Assembly (NCBI GenBank): GCA_002404395.1
Contig: DHJP01000132.1
Span: forward strand, 1-20,683
From: Clostridiales bacterium UBA4717
GTDB taxonomy: Bacteria > Bacillota > Clostridia > Oscillospirales > CAG-272
Length of the DNA stretch: 20,683 nucleotides
Reading direction: 5' to 3'
Shown: positions 14,585 to 20,683 of the stretch, piece after piece
Numbering within the stretch: position 1 is the stretch's first letter
Layout of the letters: every line of letters begins with the position of its first letter
Translations under genes and position numbers: made by a program
The notes under the pieces: model-generated
Told to the model about the DNA's origin: nothing
The model's input: the letters and a program-made list of their open reading frames with translations, nothing else
The model's database searches: none

Positions 14585-15241
14585 TTATGTGCGTTCGGGT
14601 CTGGCTTCACAGCGGTTGATCGGTACGCCTTTTTCGGAAAAGTTCTTCTCATATTCGGTCATTATATTACCTGCCGCGTATTCGCTGTTGTGAAGGTCAT
14701 ATGTGACTGCATCAAGGATATAGCCGGCGGTCTGGAATTCTTCGAGCGAAAAATCAAACAGTCCGCGATTGTCGGTCTTGAAACAGATCACCCCGTCCTC
14801 TTTCAGTATGTGTTTGTAAACTTCAAGAAAGCCGCGGTGTGTCAGTCGGCGTTTCGCATATCCCTTTTTCGGCCAAGGGTCGGAAAAATTGAGGTACAGT
14901 CTGTCGATCGAGTGCTCCGGCAAAGCTTCGCAGACGTCGAGCGCGTTGCCGATGACAAATCTGACGTTTTTCAACTGCCTTTCGCGAACTTTTTCAAGTG
15001 CGGCAATAATTACGTTCGGCACACGTTCGACCGCAATATAGAAAACCTCCGGGTTTTGCGCGGCAAGCTCGGTAATAAATGCGCCCTTGCCGCAGCCGAT
15101 CTCAAGGCAAAGCGGACGGTCAGAAGCTATATTTAATTCTTCAAGTCCTTCAAGTGTTTTGTTTTCTTTATCAAGCACGAGCAAAATATCCGAACAGGCT
15201 CTGATGCGCTCGTCGCCGTGCTTTTTCTTTCTCATTCTCAT
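14585..15241 (-). CDS. trmB: tRNA (guanine-N7-)-methyltransferase TrmB
   Basis: A 218-residue TrmB, which methylates G46 of tRNA variable loops to m7G using S-adenosylmethionine. The SAM site is EIGCGKGAF, followed by the acidic ERVPN. The TrmB signature is NFSDPWPKKGYAKRRLTH, and TDNRGLFDFSL is near the C-terminus. The start MRMRKKK at 15241 is chosen for the preceding GCGGAGA. A longer frame to 15283 runs into the promoter. It is a housekeeping gene downstream of the Rnf operon in the same direction. It has its own promoter and the shared terminator palindrome. Confidence 0.96.
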   Translation of the reverse strand: MRMRKKKHGDERIRACSDILLVLDKENKTLEGLEELNIASDRPLCLEIGCGKGAFITELAAQNPEVFYIAVERVPNVIIAALEKVRERQLKNVRFVIGNALDVCEALPEHSIDRLYLNFSDPWPKKGYAKRRLTHRGFLEVYKHILKEDGVICFKTDNRGLFDFSLEEFQTAGYILDAVTYDLHNSEYAAGNIMTEYEKNFSEKGVPINRCEARPERT

Positions 15242-15283
15242 AAAAACAATCTCCGCGTAAATATAATATTCGCAAACAACCAT

Positions 15284-15312
15284 ATTGTATCATAAAATCG
15301 GGATAAAATCAA
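15284..15312 (-). promoter_or_regulatory. Promoter of trmB
   Basis: On the minus strand TTGATT (15307-15312) and TACAAT (15284-15289) are 17 nt apart. The leader to ATG 15241 is about 35 nt. No clear terminator was found between rnfB and this promoter, so some readthrough from the Rnf operon is possible. Confidence 0.65.
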
Positions 15313-15438
15313 TTCCGTTTGCCGAACTTATGCGCGGCAGACAGAAAAAGACCGTGACTTTTTGATGCGATCCGTCAACTGTCGGCTTTCGATCCGATCT
15401 TTTGAGCGGAGAACATTTAAGTCTCGGCCTTTTCTGCG

Positions 15439-16287
15439 TTATTCGGGTTTGACGGCGGATATGTTCGATTCGTTTTTGAGCGTCGGCGCAGTGTAGGACG
15501 GCGAATGAATGATCTTGCGCGGACATTTTTCAGCGCATATTCCGCAGTCGGTACATTTGTCATAATCTATTTCGGCAATGGAACCGTTTACCGTGACGGC
15601 ACCCGAAGGGCAGTTCTTTTCGCAGATACGGCAACCGATGCATCCGACGTCACAATAGCTGCGCGTAAGCGCGCCTTTATCGGTCGACATACATCCGACA
15701 AAGTATTTTGCGTCAAACGGTATAAGTTTGATAATATGCTTGGGACAGGCTTCGGCGCATTTGCCGCACCCCTGACAAAGCTTGTAGTCCACGGCGGCAA
15801 TACCGTTTTCAATTTTGATCGCGCCGAAGGAACAGAGCTTTGCGCAGTTGCCGAAGCCGACGCAGCCGTTCGGACAAAGCTTGTCGCCGCCGCCGAGCTT
15901 TGCGGCGGCAATACAGTCGGGCGCGCCGTTGTATATATATTTTTTCTTTGCGATCCCGATGCATCCGGAGCACATGATCTGCGCTCTCATTCTGACGGTT
16001 TTATCTGCGGAGCAACCCATTATCTCGCTTATGCGCTCGGCAACGTCATCGCCTCCGACAACGCAGGCGCTTGTTTTGGCTTTGCCTGCAACTATTGCCT
16101 CGGCAAGCGCCGCACAGCCCGCAAATCCGCAGCCTCCGCAGTTGGCGCCCGGAAGCTCATCGCATATCTTCGGGATCCGCTCATCGACTTTTACCGCAAA
16201 TGCTTTCGAGGCAAGCGCAAGGATCAGACCGAAAAGCCCTCCGAACAGTGCAAACCACAGCAGTGCGGTCAAAATATCTTTAATCAT
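15439..16287 (-). CDS. rnfB: Rnf complex subunit B, electron-transfer iron-sulfur protein
   Basis: A 282-residue RnfB, the ferredoxin-like entry subunit of the ferredoxin:NAD+ oxidoreductase. One N-terminal membrane anchor (about 5-28) is followed by the RnfB-specific cluster domain with C50, C53, C58, C75 (GANCGGCGFAGC). Further cysteine groups are CSGC, CPNGC..CAKLC, CQGCGKCAEACP, CIGCRICEKNCP and CTDCGICAEKCP, so several [4Fe-4S] clusters are expected. It receives electrons from reduced ferredoxin on the cytoplasmic side. It is the last gene of the leftward rnfCDGEAB order, 58 nt after rnfA. That gap contains two hairpins, one identical to the 15-mer before the SDR gene. Confidence 0.95.
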   Translation of the reverse strand: MIKDILTALLWFALFGGLFGLILALASKAFAVKVDERIPKICDELPGANCGGCGFAGCAALAEAIVAGKAKTSACVVGGDDVAERISEIMGCSADKTVRMRAQIMCSGCIGIAKKKYIYNGAPDCIAAAKLGGGDKLCPNGCVGFGNCAKLCSFGAIKIENGIAAVDYKLCQGCGKCAEACPKHIIKLIPFDAKYFVGCMSTDKGALTRSYCDVGCIGCRICEKNCPSGAVTVNGSIAEIDYDKCTDCGICAEKCPRKIIHSPSYTAPTLKNESNISAVKPE

Positions 16288-16302
16288 AACGATCGTTTCC
16301 GT

Positions 16303-16317
16303 GTCGGCGAAGCCGAC
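16303..16317 (-). repeat. 15-nt hairpin before rnfB (copy of 12158-12172)
   Basis: On the minus strand GTCGGC-TTC-GCCGAC ends 15 nt before the rnfB ATG. It is identical to the hairpin before the SDR gene. A second small hairpin, CGGGC/GCCCG, lies just upstream at 16328-16341. Confidence 0.6.
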
Positions 16318-16345
16318 TCATTATTGTCGGGCGTGCGCCCGTGCG

Positions 16346-16933
16346 TCAGAATGACATTCCCGAAAAGCCGGAAAACGCCATTGCGATCAGTCCTGCCGTG
16401 ACGAGCGCGATCGGCACTCCCTTAAAAGGCTTAGGCGGTTCGGCAAGCGAAACTCTCATGCGGACTCCGGCAAAAATTACAATTGCCAGCGTAAATCCGA
16501 CCGCCGAGGCAAAGCTGAAGGCGATGGATTCGATAAAACTGTATCCGTTCTGGATATTGAGCAATACGGCGCCGAGCACCGCACAGTTGGTGGTGATCAG
16601 CGGCAGATATATTCCGAGCGCGCCGTAAAGCGCCGGAACAAATCTGCGCAAGAACATTTCGATGAACTGTACAAGAGTTGCAATAATAAGAATAAATGCA
16701 ATGGTTTCAAGGTATTCAAGGTGGAACTTTACCAGAATGAATTTGTAAACGCCGTAGGTCGCGGCGCCTGACAGAGTCATGACAAACATGACTGCAAAGC
16801 CCATTCCGAGCGCGGTATCGGGCTTCTCGGATACTCCGAGGAACGGGCAGATGCCGAGAAAGCGAGAGAAAATATAGTTTTCGATCAGCACCGCGGTGAG
16901 CATCAGTATCAGTATCTCTTTTACCCCTGTCAT
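16346..16933 (-). CDS. rnfA: Rnf complex subunit A, membrane protein
   Basis: A 195-residue RnfA/NqrE-type integral membrane protein with about six helices. Conserved segments include LIENYIFSRFLGICPFLGVS near the N-terminus (a conserved Cys in the first helix region), then YLPLITTNCAVLG in the second half. It pairs with RnfE in the membrane core, where a bound [2Fe-2S] cluster is known in solved Rnf/NQR complexes. ATG 16933 is chosen over the longer frame because of AAGGAGG about 10 nt upstream and the family length. It begins 2 nt after the rnfE stop (TGATCATG), so the two are translationally coupled. Confidence 0.95.
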   Translation of the reverse strand: MTGVKEILILMLTAVLIENYIFSRFLGICPFLGVSEKPDTALGMGFAVMFVMTLSGAATYGVYKFILVKFHLEYLETIAFILIIATLVQFIEMFLRRFVPALYGALGIYLPLITTNCAVLGAVLLNIQNGYSFIESIAFSFASAVGFTLAIVIFAGVRMRVSLAEPPKPFKGVPIALVTAGLIAMAFSGFSGMSF

Positions 16934-16935
16934 GA

Positions 16936-17565
16936 TCAAGCCGCCTCCTTGTTCGCCGATTTTGAAACTATGTGGTTCATCAGCGCGATCAGGCATCCGA
17001 GTATGATAAATGCGCCCGGCGCCTGTGCGATCATTGCGACCGGCTCAAAGCTGTCTCCGAAAAGCGGGATCCCGAAAAAGCTGCCGTTTCCGAGCACTTC
17101 GCGTATCGTTCCGAGTACGAAAAGGGCGAAGATATATCCGACACCCATTCCGATACCGTCTATTGCCGACTCAAACACGGTGTGTTTTGAGGCAAACGCT
17201 TCCGCTCTGCCGAGAATGATGCAGTTTACAACGATAAGCGGTATAAATATGCCGAGAGACTCGTACAGCGACGATATGTATGCCTGAAGCAAGAACTGTA
17301 TCGCGGTCACAAATCCGGAGATTATTACAATGTAAGAAGCGATTCGTATTTGCTTCGGGATAAAATTACGAAGCAAAGAAATAAATATGTTTGAGCAGAT
17401 AAGTACCGCCGCGGTTGCTGCGCCCATGCCGAGCGAGTTTTTTACCGAAGTGGTAACCGCAAGCGTCGAGCACATTCCGAGCAATTGACCGAGCACGGGG
17501 TTATCGGTCAGTATCGCGCTTTTAAGATGAGCGGCAATACTGAATTTTTTGTTGTCTTTACTCAT
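16936..17565 (-). CDS. rnfE: Rnf complex subunit E, membrane protein
   Basis: A 209-residue RnfE/NqrD-type membrane protein, homologous to RnfA and inserted in opposite topology. It has ILTDNPVLGQLLGMCSTLAVT at the start (conserved Cys), IPLIVVNCIILGRAEAFA in the middle and about six helices. It is part of the ion-translocating, electron-carrying core. The ribosome site is poor. An imperfect GC-rich hairpin (17579-17611) stands about 13 nt before the start. rnfG ends 93 nt upstream and rnfA begins 2 nt downstream. Confidence 0.95.
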   Translation of the reverse strand: MSKDNKKFSIAAHLKSAILTDNPVLGQLLGMCSTLAVTTSVKNSLGMGAATAAVLICSNIFISLLRNFIPKQIRIASYIVIISGFVTAIQFLLQAYISSLYESLGIFIPLIVVNCIILGRAEAFASKHTVFESAIDGIGMGVGYIFALFVLGTIREVLGNGSFFGIPLFGDSFEPVAMIAQAPGAFIILGCLIALMNHIVSKSANKEAA

Positions 17566-17578
17566 GTTTCAGCCGACC

Positions 17579-17611
17579 GCGAAGCCTGTGCGCGTTGCGC
17601 GCGGGCTCCGC
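17579..17611 (-). other. GC-rich hairpin before rnfE
   Basis: Arms 17579-17586 and 17604-17611 pair with one G-U wobble in the transcript, with an inner GCGC/GCGC stem. It lies in the rnfG-rnfE gap, about 13 nt before the rnfE ATG, matching the placement of the other leader hairpins. Confidence 0.5.
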
Positions 17612-17658
17612 CTGATTCCTTTCCGCAGTTTGTAATTTGTTATCGGACTATATTGCGC

Positions 17659-19371
17659 TTACTTTGCTGTCTGAGTGTAATATGCGATCACACGGTTTAC
17701 CGCATCGGTGACCGCGGACTCAGCGCTTGACATTTCCGCTTCGCCGGTTTCGTTTATCGGCTCGGTAATGCCGCGGAACCTGCCGATATTGTTATCATCG
17801 GCGAAAAACGCGCTTATCGATTCGCTGTCCGAATGAAGCGGTGTGACCGAAAGTATCTGCTTTTCGGGCCACGCCCAGGTTCCGATTGCAAGCTTTGCAT
17901 AGCCGTCATCCGCTTCGATCGTTACCAACGCGCAGATACCGGCATCGGCGCCGTCGGCTTTGATGTTATATATCATGTCAAAGTCATCAGGCGTGTCGCT
18001 CAGGCTGAATATCGAGTCGGTTACCCAATTGTACTGCGCCTTGACGGCTTCAAGCATCATAGAGCTTAACTCGGCATCCGAAAATTCGGTGCGGTTTGCA
18101 AGCTTTTTGTATTCGCCGTAATAAGCGAATACTTTGCTTGCCGCCGCATTGACCGCTGCCTTTGCAGGGTCGTCGGCGGTGTCCGAAAGCGAGGTTGCGC
18201 CCCTGAATGACGAAATATATTCGGTGTCCGAAGCGAGCGCTTTGAATGCTTCGCCTTCGGTCTCAAGCACGCGTACTCCGAGCAACTGTTCGGGCCATGC
18301 CCAGGTTCCGATCAGAAGCGTAGCGCTTCCGTCTGCCGCTGTAACCTTGACAACGGCGGCATATCCGGCATTCAATCCGTCTGCGGTTACAAAATACATG
18401 GCATCAAACGGGGTTTCAAGCTCGGTGCGGCTGAAAGCCGCATTGTCTACCCAACCATACATCCCGTTTACTGCGGCGTTTATTGCGGCTTCGGGATCGG
18501 ATGCTGCGTGTGACATATCCGCAAATACGACATCATACGCGGAAAGCGCACGGTTCACGCCGGCGTTTACCGCTTTTGAAGTGACGGTGGCATGAGCATA
18601 TGCGTCAACTCCGTCTCCGAGTGTGATACCGGGCCCGCCGAGACCGTTGTAAAGCGAAAGATATGCATCGTTCAGCGCATTTGTTCCCACACCGGCGGTC
18701 TCACTGTGGCCGATGATCCGTATCCCGCGCACATTGCGTTCGGAATCAACTCCGACCATCATATTGAGTTTTCCGCCGAAGCCCGACGGGGTGGTTACGG
18801 CGCAATATCCGATCGCGCCGTTGTTATCCGAAACAATATATATTTCGTCGGAATCGGTCTGCGATGCGTCAAACGTTTCGTAGGCGGTCAGCTCGGGGAA
18901 AATCGAGGAAAGTGCAAGCTCTTTTTTTGCAAGCTCGTTTTCAGCGATTATCGGCGCGGTAAAATGATTGACAAAGGCAAGCAACGCGGCGGTGGCGGCG
19001 CAGATCAAAAGCAACTTCAGCGTAAGCTCTGCCGCAAACGCGAATGTGCTTTTATGCGCTTTTACAGGCATCTCGTCCTTTTTGTCCGCTCCGGTGTCGG
19101 GCAGAGCGGAAGCTTTGCTTTTGTCACGCTGCTTTTTGGAGCGAGGTGGATCTTCGGTTTCGGGAAGTTCGTTTAGGAGCATCATTCCGTTGTTCTGCGT
19201 GGTCGTCGGCGGGCAATCGTCGTCGAAATCGTTTCCGATAAACAACGGGCGGTGTCCGCTGTCTTCCATATGGGTGTTTTCGTGCGCAGCGGATTCTTCG
19301 ATCGGTGTCACAACAAACGGGATCCCGTTATCGGATTCTGTCGGCTTATCGATTTTTTTCTTATCTGACAT
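17659..19371 (-). CDS. rnfG: Rnf complex subunit G, greatly extended with repeated FMN-binding-like domains
   Basis: This 570-residue protein stands in the rnfG position, but usual RnfG is about 180-220 residues. Residues 1-110 are a charged, Pro/Asp/Glu/Lys-rich, probably disordered cytoplasmic region. Residues 112-135 are the membrane anchor. Residues about 165-282 are the normal FMN-binding domain, with GIRIIGHSETAGVGTNAL and HATVTSKAV (260-268) where RnfG has the threonine for covalent FMN. Two further domains of the same layout follow (about 296-418 and 437-565). They share IGTWAWPE at 354-361 and 496-503, exactly 142 residues apart. Neither keeps the full flavin motif. The start has GGAGG 8 nt upstream and overlaps the rnfD end by 11 nt. 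The extra domains should face outside the membrane. Confidence 0.9.
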   Translation of the reverse strand: MSDKKKIDKPTESDNGIPFVVTPIEESAAHENTHMEDSGHRPLFIGNDFDDDCPPTTTQNNGMMLLNELPETEDPPRSKKQRDKSKASALPDTGADKKDEMPVKAHKSTFAFAAELTLKLLLICAATAALLAFVNHFTAPIIAENELAKKELALSSIFPELTAYETFDASQTDSDEIYIVSDNNGAIGYCAVTTPSGFGGKLNMMVGVDSERNVRGIRIIGHSETAGVGTNALNDAYLSLYNGLGGPGITLGDGVDAYAHATVTSKAVNAGVNRALSAYDVVFADMSHAASDPEAAINAAVNGMYGWVDNAAFSRTELETPFDAMYFVTADGLNAGYAAVVKVTAADGSATLLIGTWAWPEQLLGVRVLETEGEAFKALASDTEYISSFRGATSLSDTADDPAKAAVNAAASKVFAYYGEYKKLANRTEFSDAELSSMMLEAVKAQYNWVTDSIFSLSDTPDDFDMIYNIKADGADAGICALVTIEADDGYAKLAIGTWAWPEKQILSVTPLHSDSESISAFFADDNNIGRFRGITEPINETGEAEMSSAESAVTDAVNRVIAYYTQTAK

Positions 19372-20368
19372 TGCTTCTGCCTCCGAATTTGATCGGTTTT
19401 GTGAATCTGTCTATATACCATACAAGCAGATTCATAATGAGTATCGCGAATGAAACGCCTTCCGGATATCCGCCGAAAAATCTGATGAAAACGGTTATCA
19501 GACCGCAACCGATGCCGAAGATCACTCTGCCCGTGCCCGTAACCGGGGTCGTCGCGTAGTCGGTCGCCATAAAGATCGCGCCGAGGAAAAGTCCTCCGGA
19601 AAGGATCTCGCAGAGTGCGAAATCAAACGGGTTGACGCCGTCCGGAGCAAAGATCAGAGTCAGCACGTAGACCGTCCCGATAAACGCGACGGGCGTGTGC
19701 CAGGTTATAACTTTTCTGCACAAAAGATATATTCCGCCGGCAAGTAAGAGTAATGCCGATACTTCGCCGATGCACCCTGGGATATATCCGAGAAACAGAT
19801 CAAGCGGAGAAGCGTCGGGCAAAGCGGAGCTTTTGAGTGCGGCGAGCGGGGTCGCGCCGGCAACCGCATCCGCATTTGCGCTTGCAAACGCGCCGAGCTT
19901 TACTCCCGGCAGGGTAAAGGTGCTCATATGTCCTGTCCATGAAAACAGGAAAACTCTTGCCGCAAGCGCCGGATTCACTACATTCTTTCCGATTCCGCCG
20001 AAGAGCTGCTTGACTACGATGATTGCGAAAAATGAAGCAAGCGGAGGGATCCACAGTGGGATCGAGGCGGGAAGATTCAAGCCTATCAACATACCGGTGA
20101 CTACCGCCGAAAAGTCAAGCACCGTAATAGGCTTTTTCATCAAAAGCTGATAGATGAATTCAAACAGTACGCAAAAAAATACGCTTTCAAGAGTGACGGT
20201 CAGACTTCTGAGACCGAAGACTGCCGCTCCCCATACCAATGCCGGCAGCATTGCGATGATCACGCTTATCATTATAGAACGCGTGGTGTCACGGTGTTTG
20301 ATATGCGGAGAGGGTGAAACGGTGAGTAGTCCGTTATAGCCGGCAACATTTGTGATGTTATTATCCAT
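19361..20368 (-). CDS. rnfD: Rnf complex subunit D, flavin-carrying membrane protein
   Basis: A 335-residue RnfD/NqrB-type membrane protein. It opens with SPSPHIKHRDTTRSIMISVI, as in the family, and contains GGIGKNVVNPALAARVFL in the central region. The FMN attachment site is AVAGATPLA, with Thr173 as the expected phosphoester-linked residue. About eight to nine hydrophobic helices are seen. It carries electrons and helps ion transport together with RnfG. ATG 20368 is chosen, 10 nt after AAGGAG. A TTG two codons earlier is possible and has closer spacing. It starts just after the rnfC stop and overlaps rnfG by 11 nt, indicating tight coupling. Confidence 0.95.
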   Translation of the reverse strand: MDNNITNVAGYNGLLTVSPSPHIKHRDTTRSIMISVIIAMLPALVWGAAVFGLRSLTVTLESVFFCVLFEFIYQLLMKKPITVLDFSAVVTGMLIGLNLPASIPLWIPPLASFFAIIVVKQLFGGIGKNVVNPALAARVFLFSWTGHMSTFTLPGVKLGAFASANADAVAGATPLAALKSSALPDASPLDLFLGYIPGCIGEVSALLLLAGGIYLLCRKVITWHTPVAFIGTVYVLTLIFAPDGVNPFDFALCEILSGGLFLGAIFMATDYATTPVTGTGRVIFGIGCGLITVFIRFFGGYPEGVSFAILIMNLLVWYIDRFTKPIKFGGRSNVR

Positions 20369-20370
20369 TT

Positions 20371-20683
20371 TCAACGGTCTCCTTTTCCTTCGTTTGACGC
20401 GGAAGCGGCGAGCGCGCGTTCACGTGCGCGCTTAAGGTCGCCGATCTGCCCTTTGGCGGCGCGGATAAGTTGTACTATGGGCATATTCCCGGGACAGTTG
20501 TATGAACAGGTGCCGCATTCCACACAGCTCATGATATCGAATTTTTCCGCCGATTCAAGCATACCGTGAGAGGAAAAAGCGGCAAGATAGTTCGGCATAA
20601 GATGCATGGGACATCCGCGTACACATCTGCCGCAGCGAATACAGCACGGATCTATTTCGTATTTTTTGTCATACGCATCCGAA
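20371..20683 (-). CDS. rnfC: Rnf complex subunit C, C-terminal part (cut by window edge)
   Basis: Only the last 103 or so codons are in the window, and the frame continues past 20683. The segment has two ferredoxin-type cluster motifs, CIRCGRCVRGCP and CVECGTCSYNCP, followed by the family ending PIVQLIRAAKGQI. RnfC is the peripheral subunit holding FMN and the NAD+ site; those domains lie outside. The stop overlaps the translation start region of rnfD. This is the first gene of the rnfCDGEAB operon, and its promoter is beyond the window. Confidence 0.93.
   Translation of the reverse strand, partial: SDAYDKKYEIDPCCIRCGRCVRGCPMHLMPNYLAAFSSHGMLESAEKFDIMSCVECGTCSYNCPGNMPIVQLIRAAKGQIGDLKRARERALAASASNEGKGDR

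Noticed and set aside
15330..15438. Terminator of the Rnf operon after rnfB
   Set aside because: Only a weak AAAAAG/CTTTTT stem without T tract is present, so I do not call one.
15505..16401. 298-codon plus-strand frame opposite rnfB
   Set aside because: Antisense shadow of a GC-biased iron-sulfur gene; the minus-strand product has clear cluster motifs.
18134..19176. Long plus-strand frames opposite rnfG
   Set aside because: Antisense shadows; their composition mirrors the Ala/Asp-rich codons of RnfG.
1..20683. CRISPR array, prophage, insertion sequence or toxin-antitoxin/defence system
   Set aside because: No spaced repeats, integrase, transposase, capsid or recognisable defence proteins were found; the faint nuclease-like pattern at 6011-6628 alone is not enough.

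Overview
The window looks like a chromosomal segment of an anaerobic, plant-polysaccharide-using Firmicute of the Clostridia (probably a gut Oscillospirales/Lachnospirales-like bacterium). The basis is the rnfCDGEAB gene order, a glycyl-radical-enzyme activase, sigma-A-type promoters with long purine-rich Shine-Dalgarno sites, and several carbohydrate enzymes each paired with an AraC-type regulator. No phage, IS, CRISPR, rRNA or intact tRNA was seen. The taxonomic call is inference.

Layout. (1) 1-3.6 kb, visibly AT-rich: a GH28-like gene and an SGNH esterase transcribed rightwards, a terminator zone with a perfect 23-bp palindrome, and a second GH28-like gene transcribed leftwards behind an AraC regulator and three tandem promoters. 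None of these enzymes shows a signal peptide, so they probably act on imported pectic oligosaccharides. (2) 4.7-6.6 kb: a serine beta-lactamase-fold hydrolase divergent from the AraC gene, then an unrecognised protein behind a perfect-consensus promoter. (3) 6.65-8.1 kb: a deletion scar. The C-terminal piece of an AraC regulator (minus strand) abuts the C-terminal piece of a glycyl radical enzyme (plus strand), followed by an intact activase. One deletion of the shared 5' ends of a divergent pair explains this. (4) 8.1-9.9 kb: a GH32 catalytic-domain protein translationally coupled to a GNAT acetyltransferase. (5) 9.9-13 kb: an AraC regulator divergent from an enolase-superfamily acid-sugar dehydratase and an SDR oxidoreductase, apparently a small sugar-acid catabolic unit. 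(6) 13.1-15.3 kb: a polysaccharide flippase convergent with trmB, sharing a terminator whose loop is the flippase stop codon. (7) 15.4-20.7 kb, minus strand: rnfC (cut by the window edge), rnfD, rnfG, rnfE, rnfA, rnfB, encoding the membrane ferredoxin:NAD+ oxidoreductase that conserves energy as an ion gradient.

The most notable observations: (a) RnfG is 570 residues, with a long cytoplasmic extension and what look like three FMN-binding-type domains in a row, none with the canonical flavinylation motif. (b) The glycyl-radical/AraC scar leaves an activase without a partner in this window. (c) Short GC-rich hairpins sit 12-15 nt before start codons, including an identical 15-mer before the SDR gene and before rnfB. 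(d) A terminator palindrome is built around a stop codon. (e) A promoter-rich, structured leader precedes the leftward GH28 gene.
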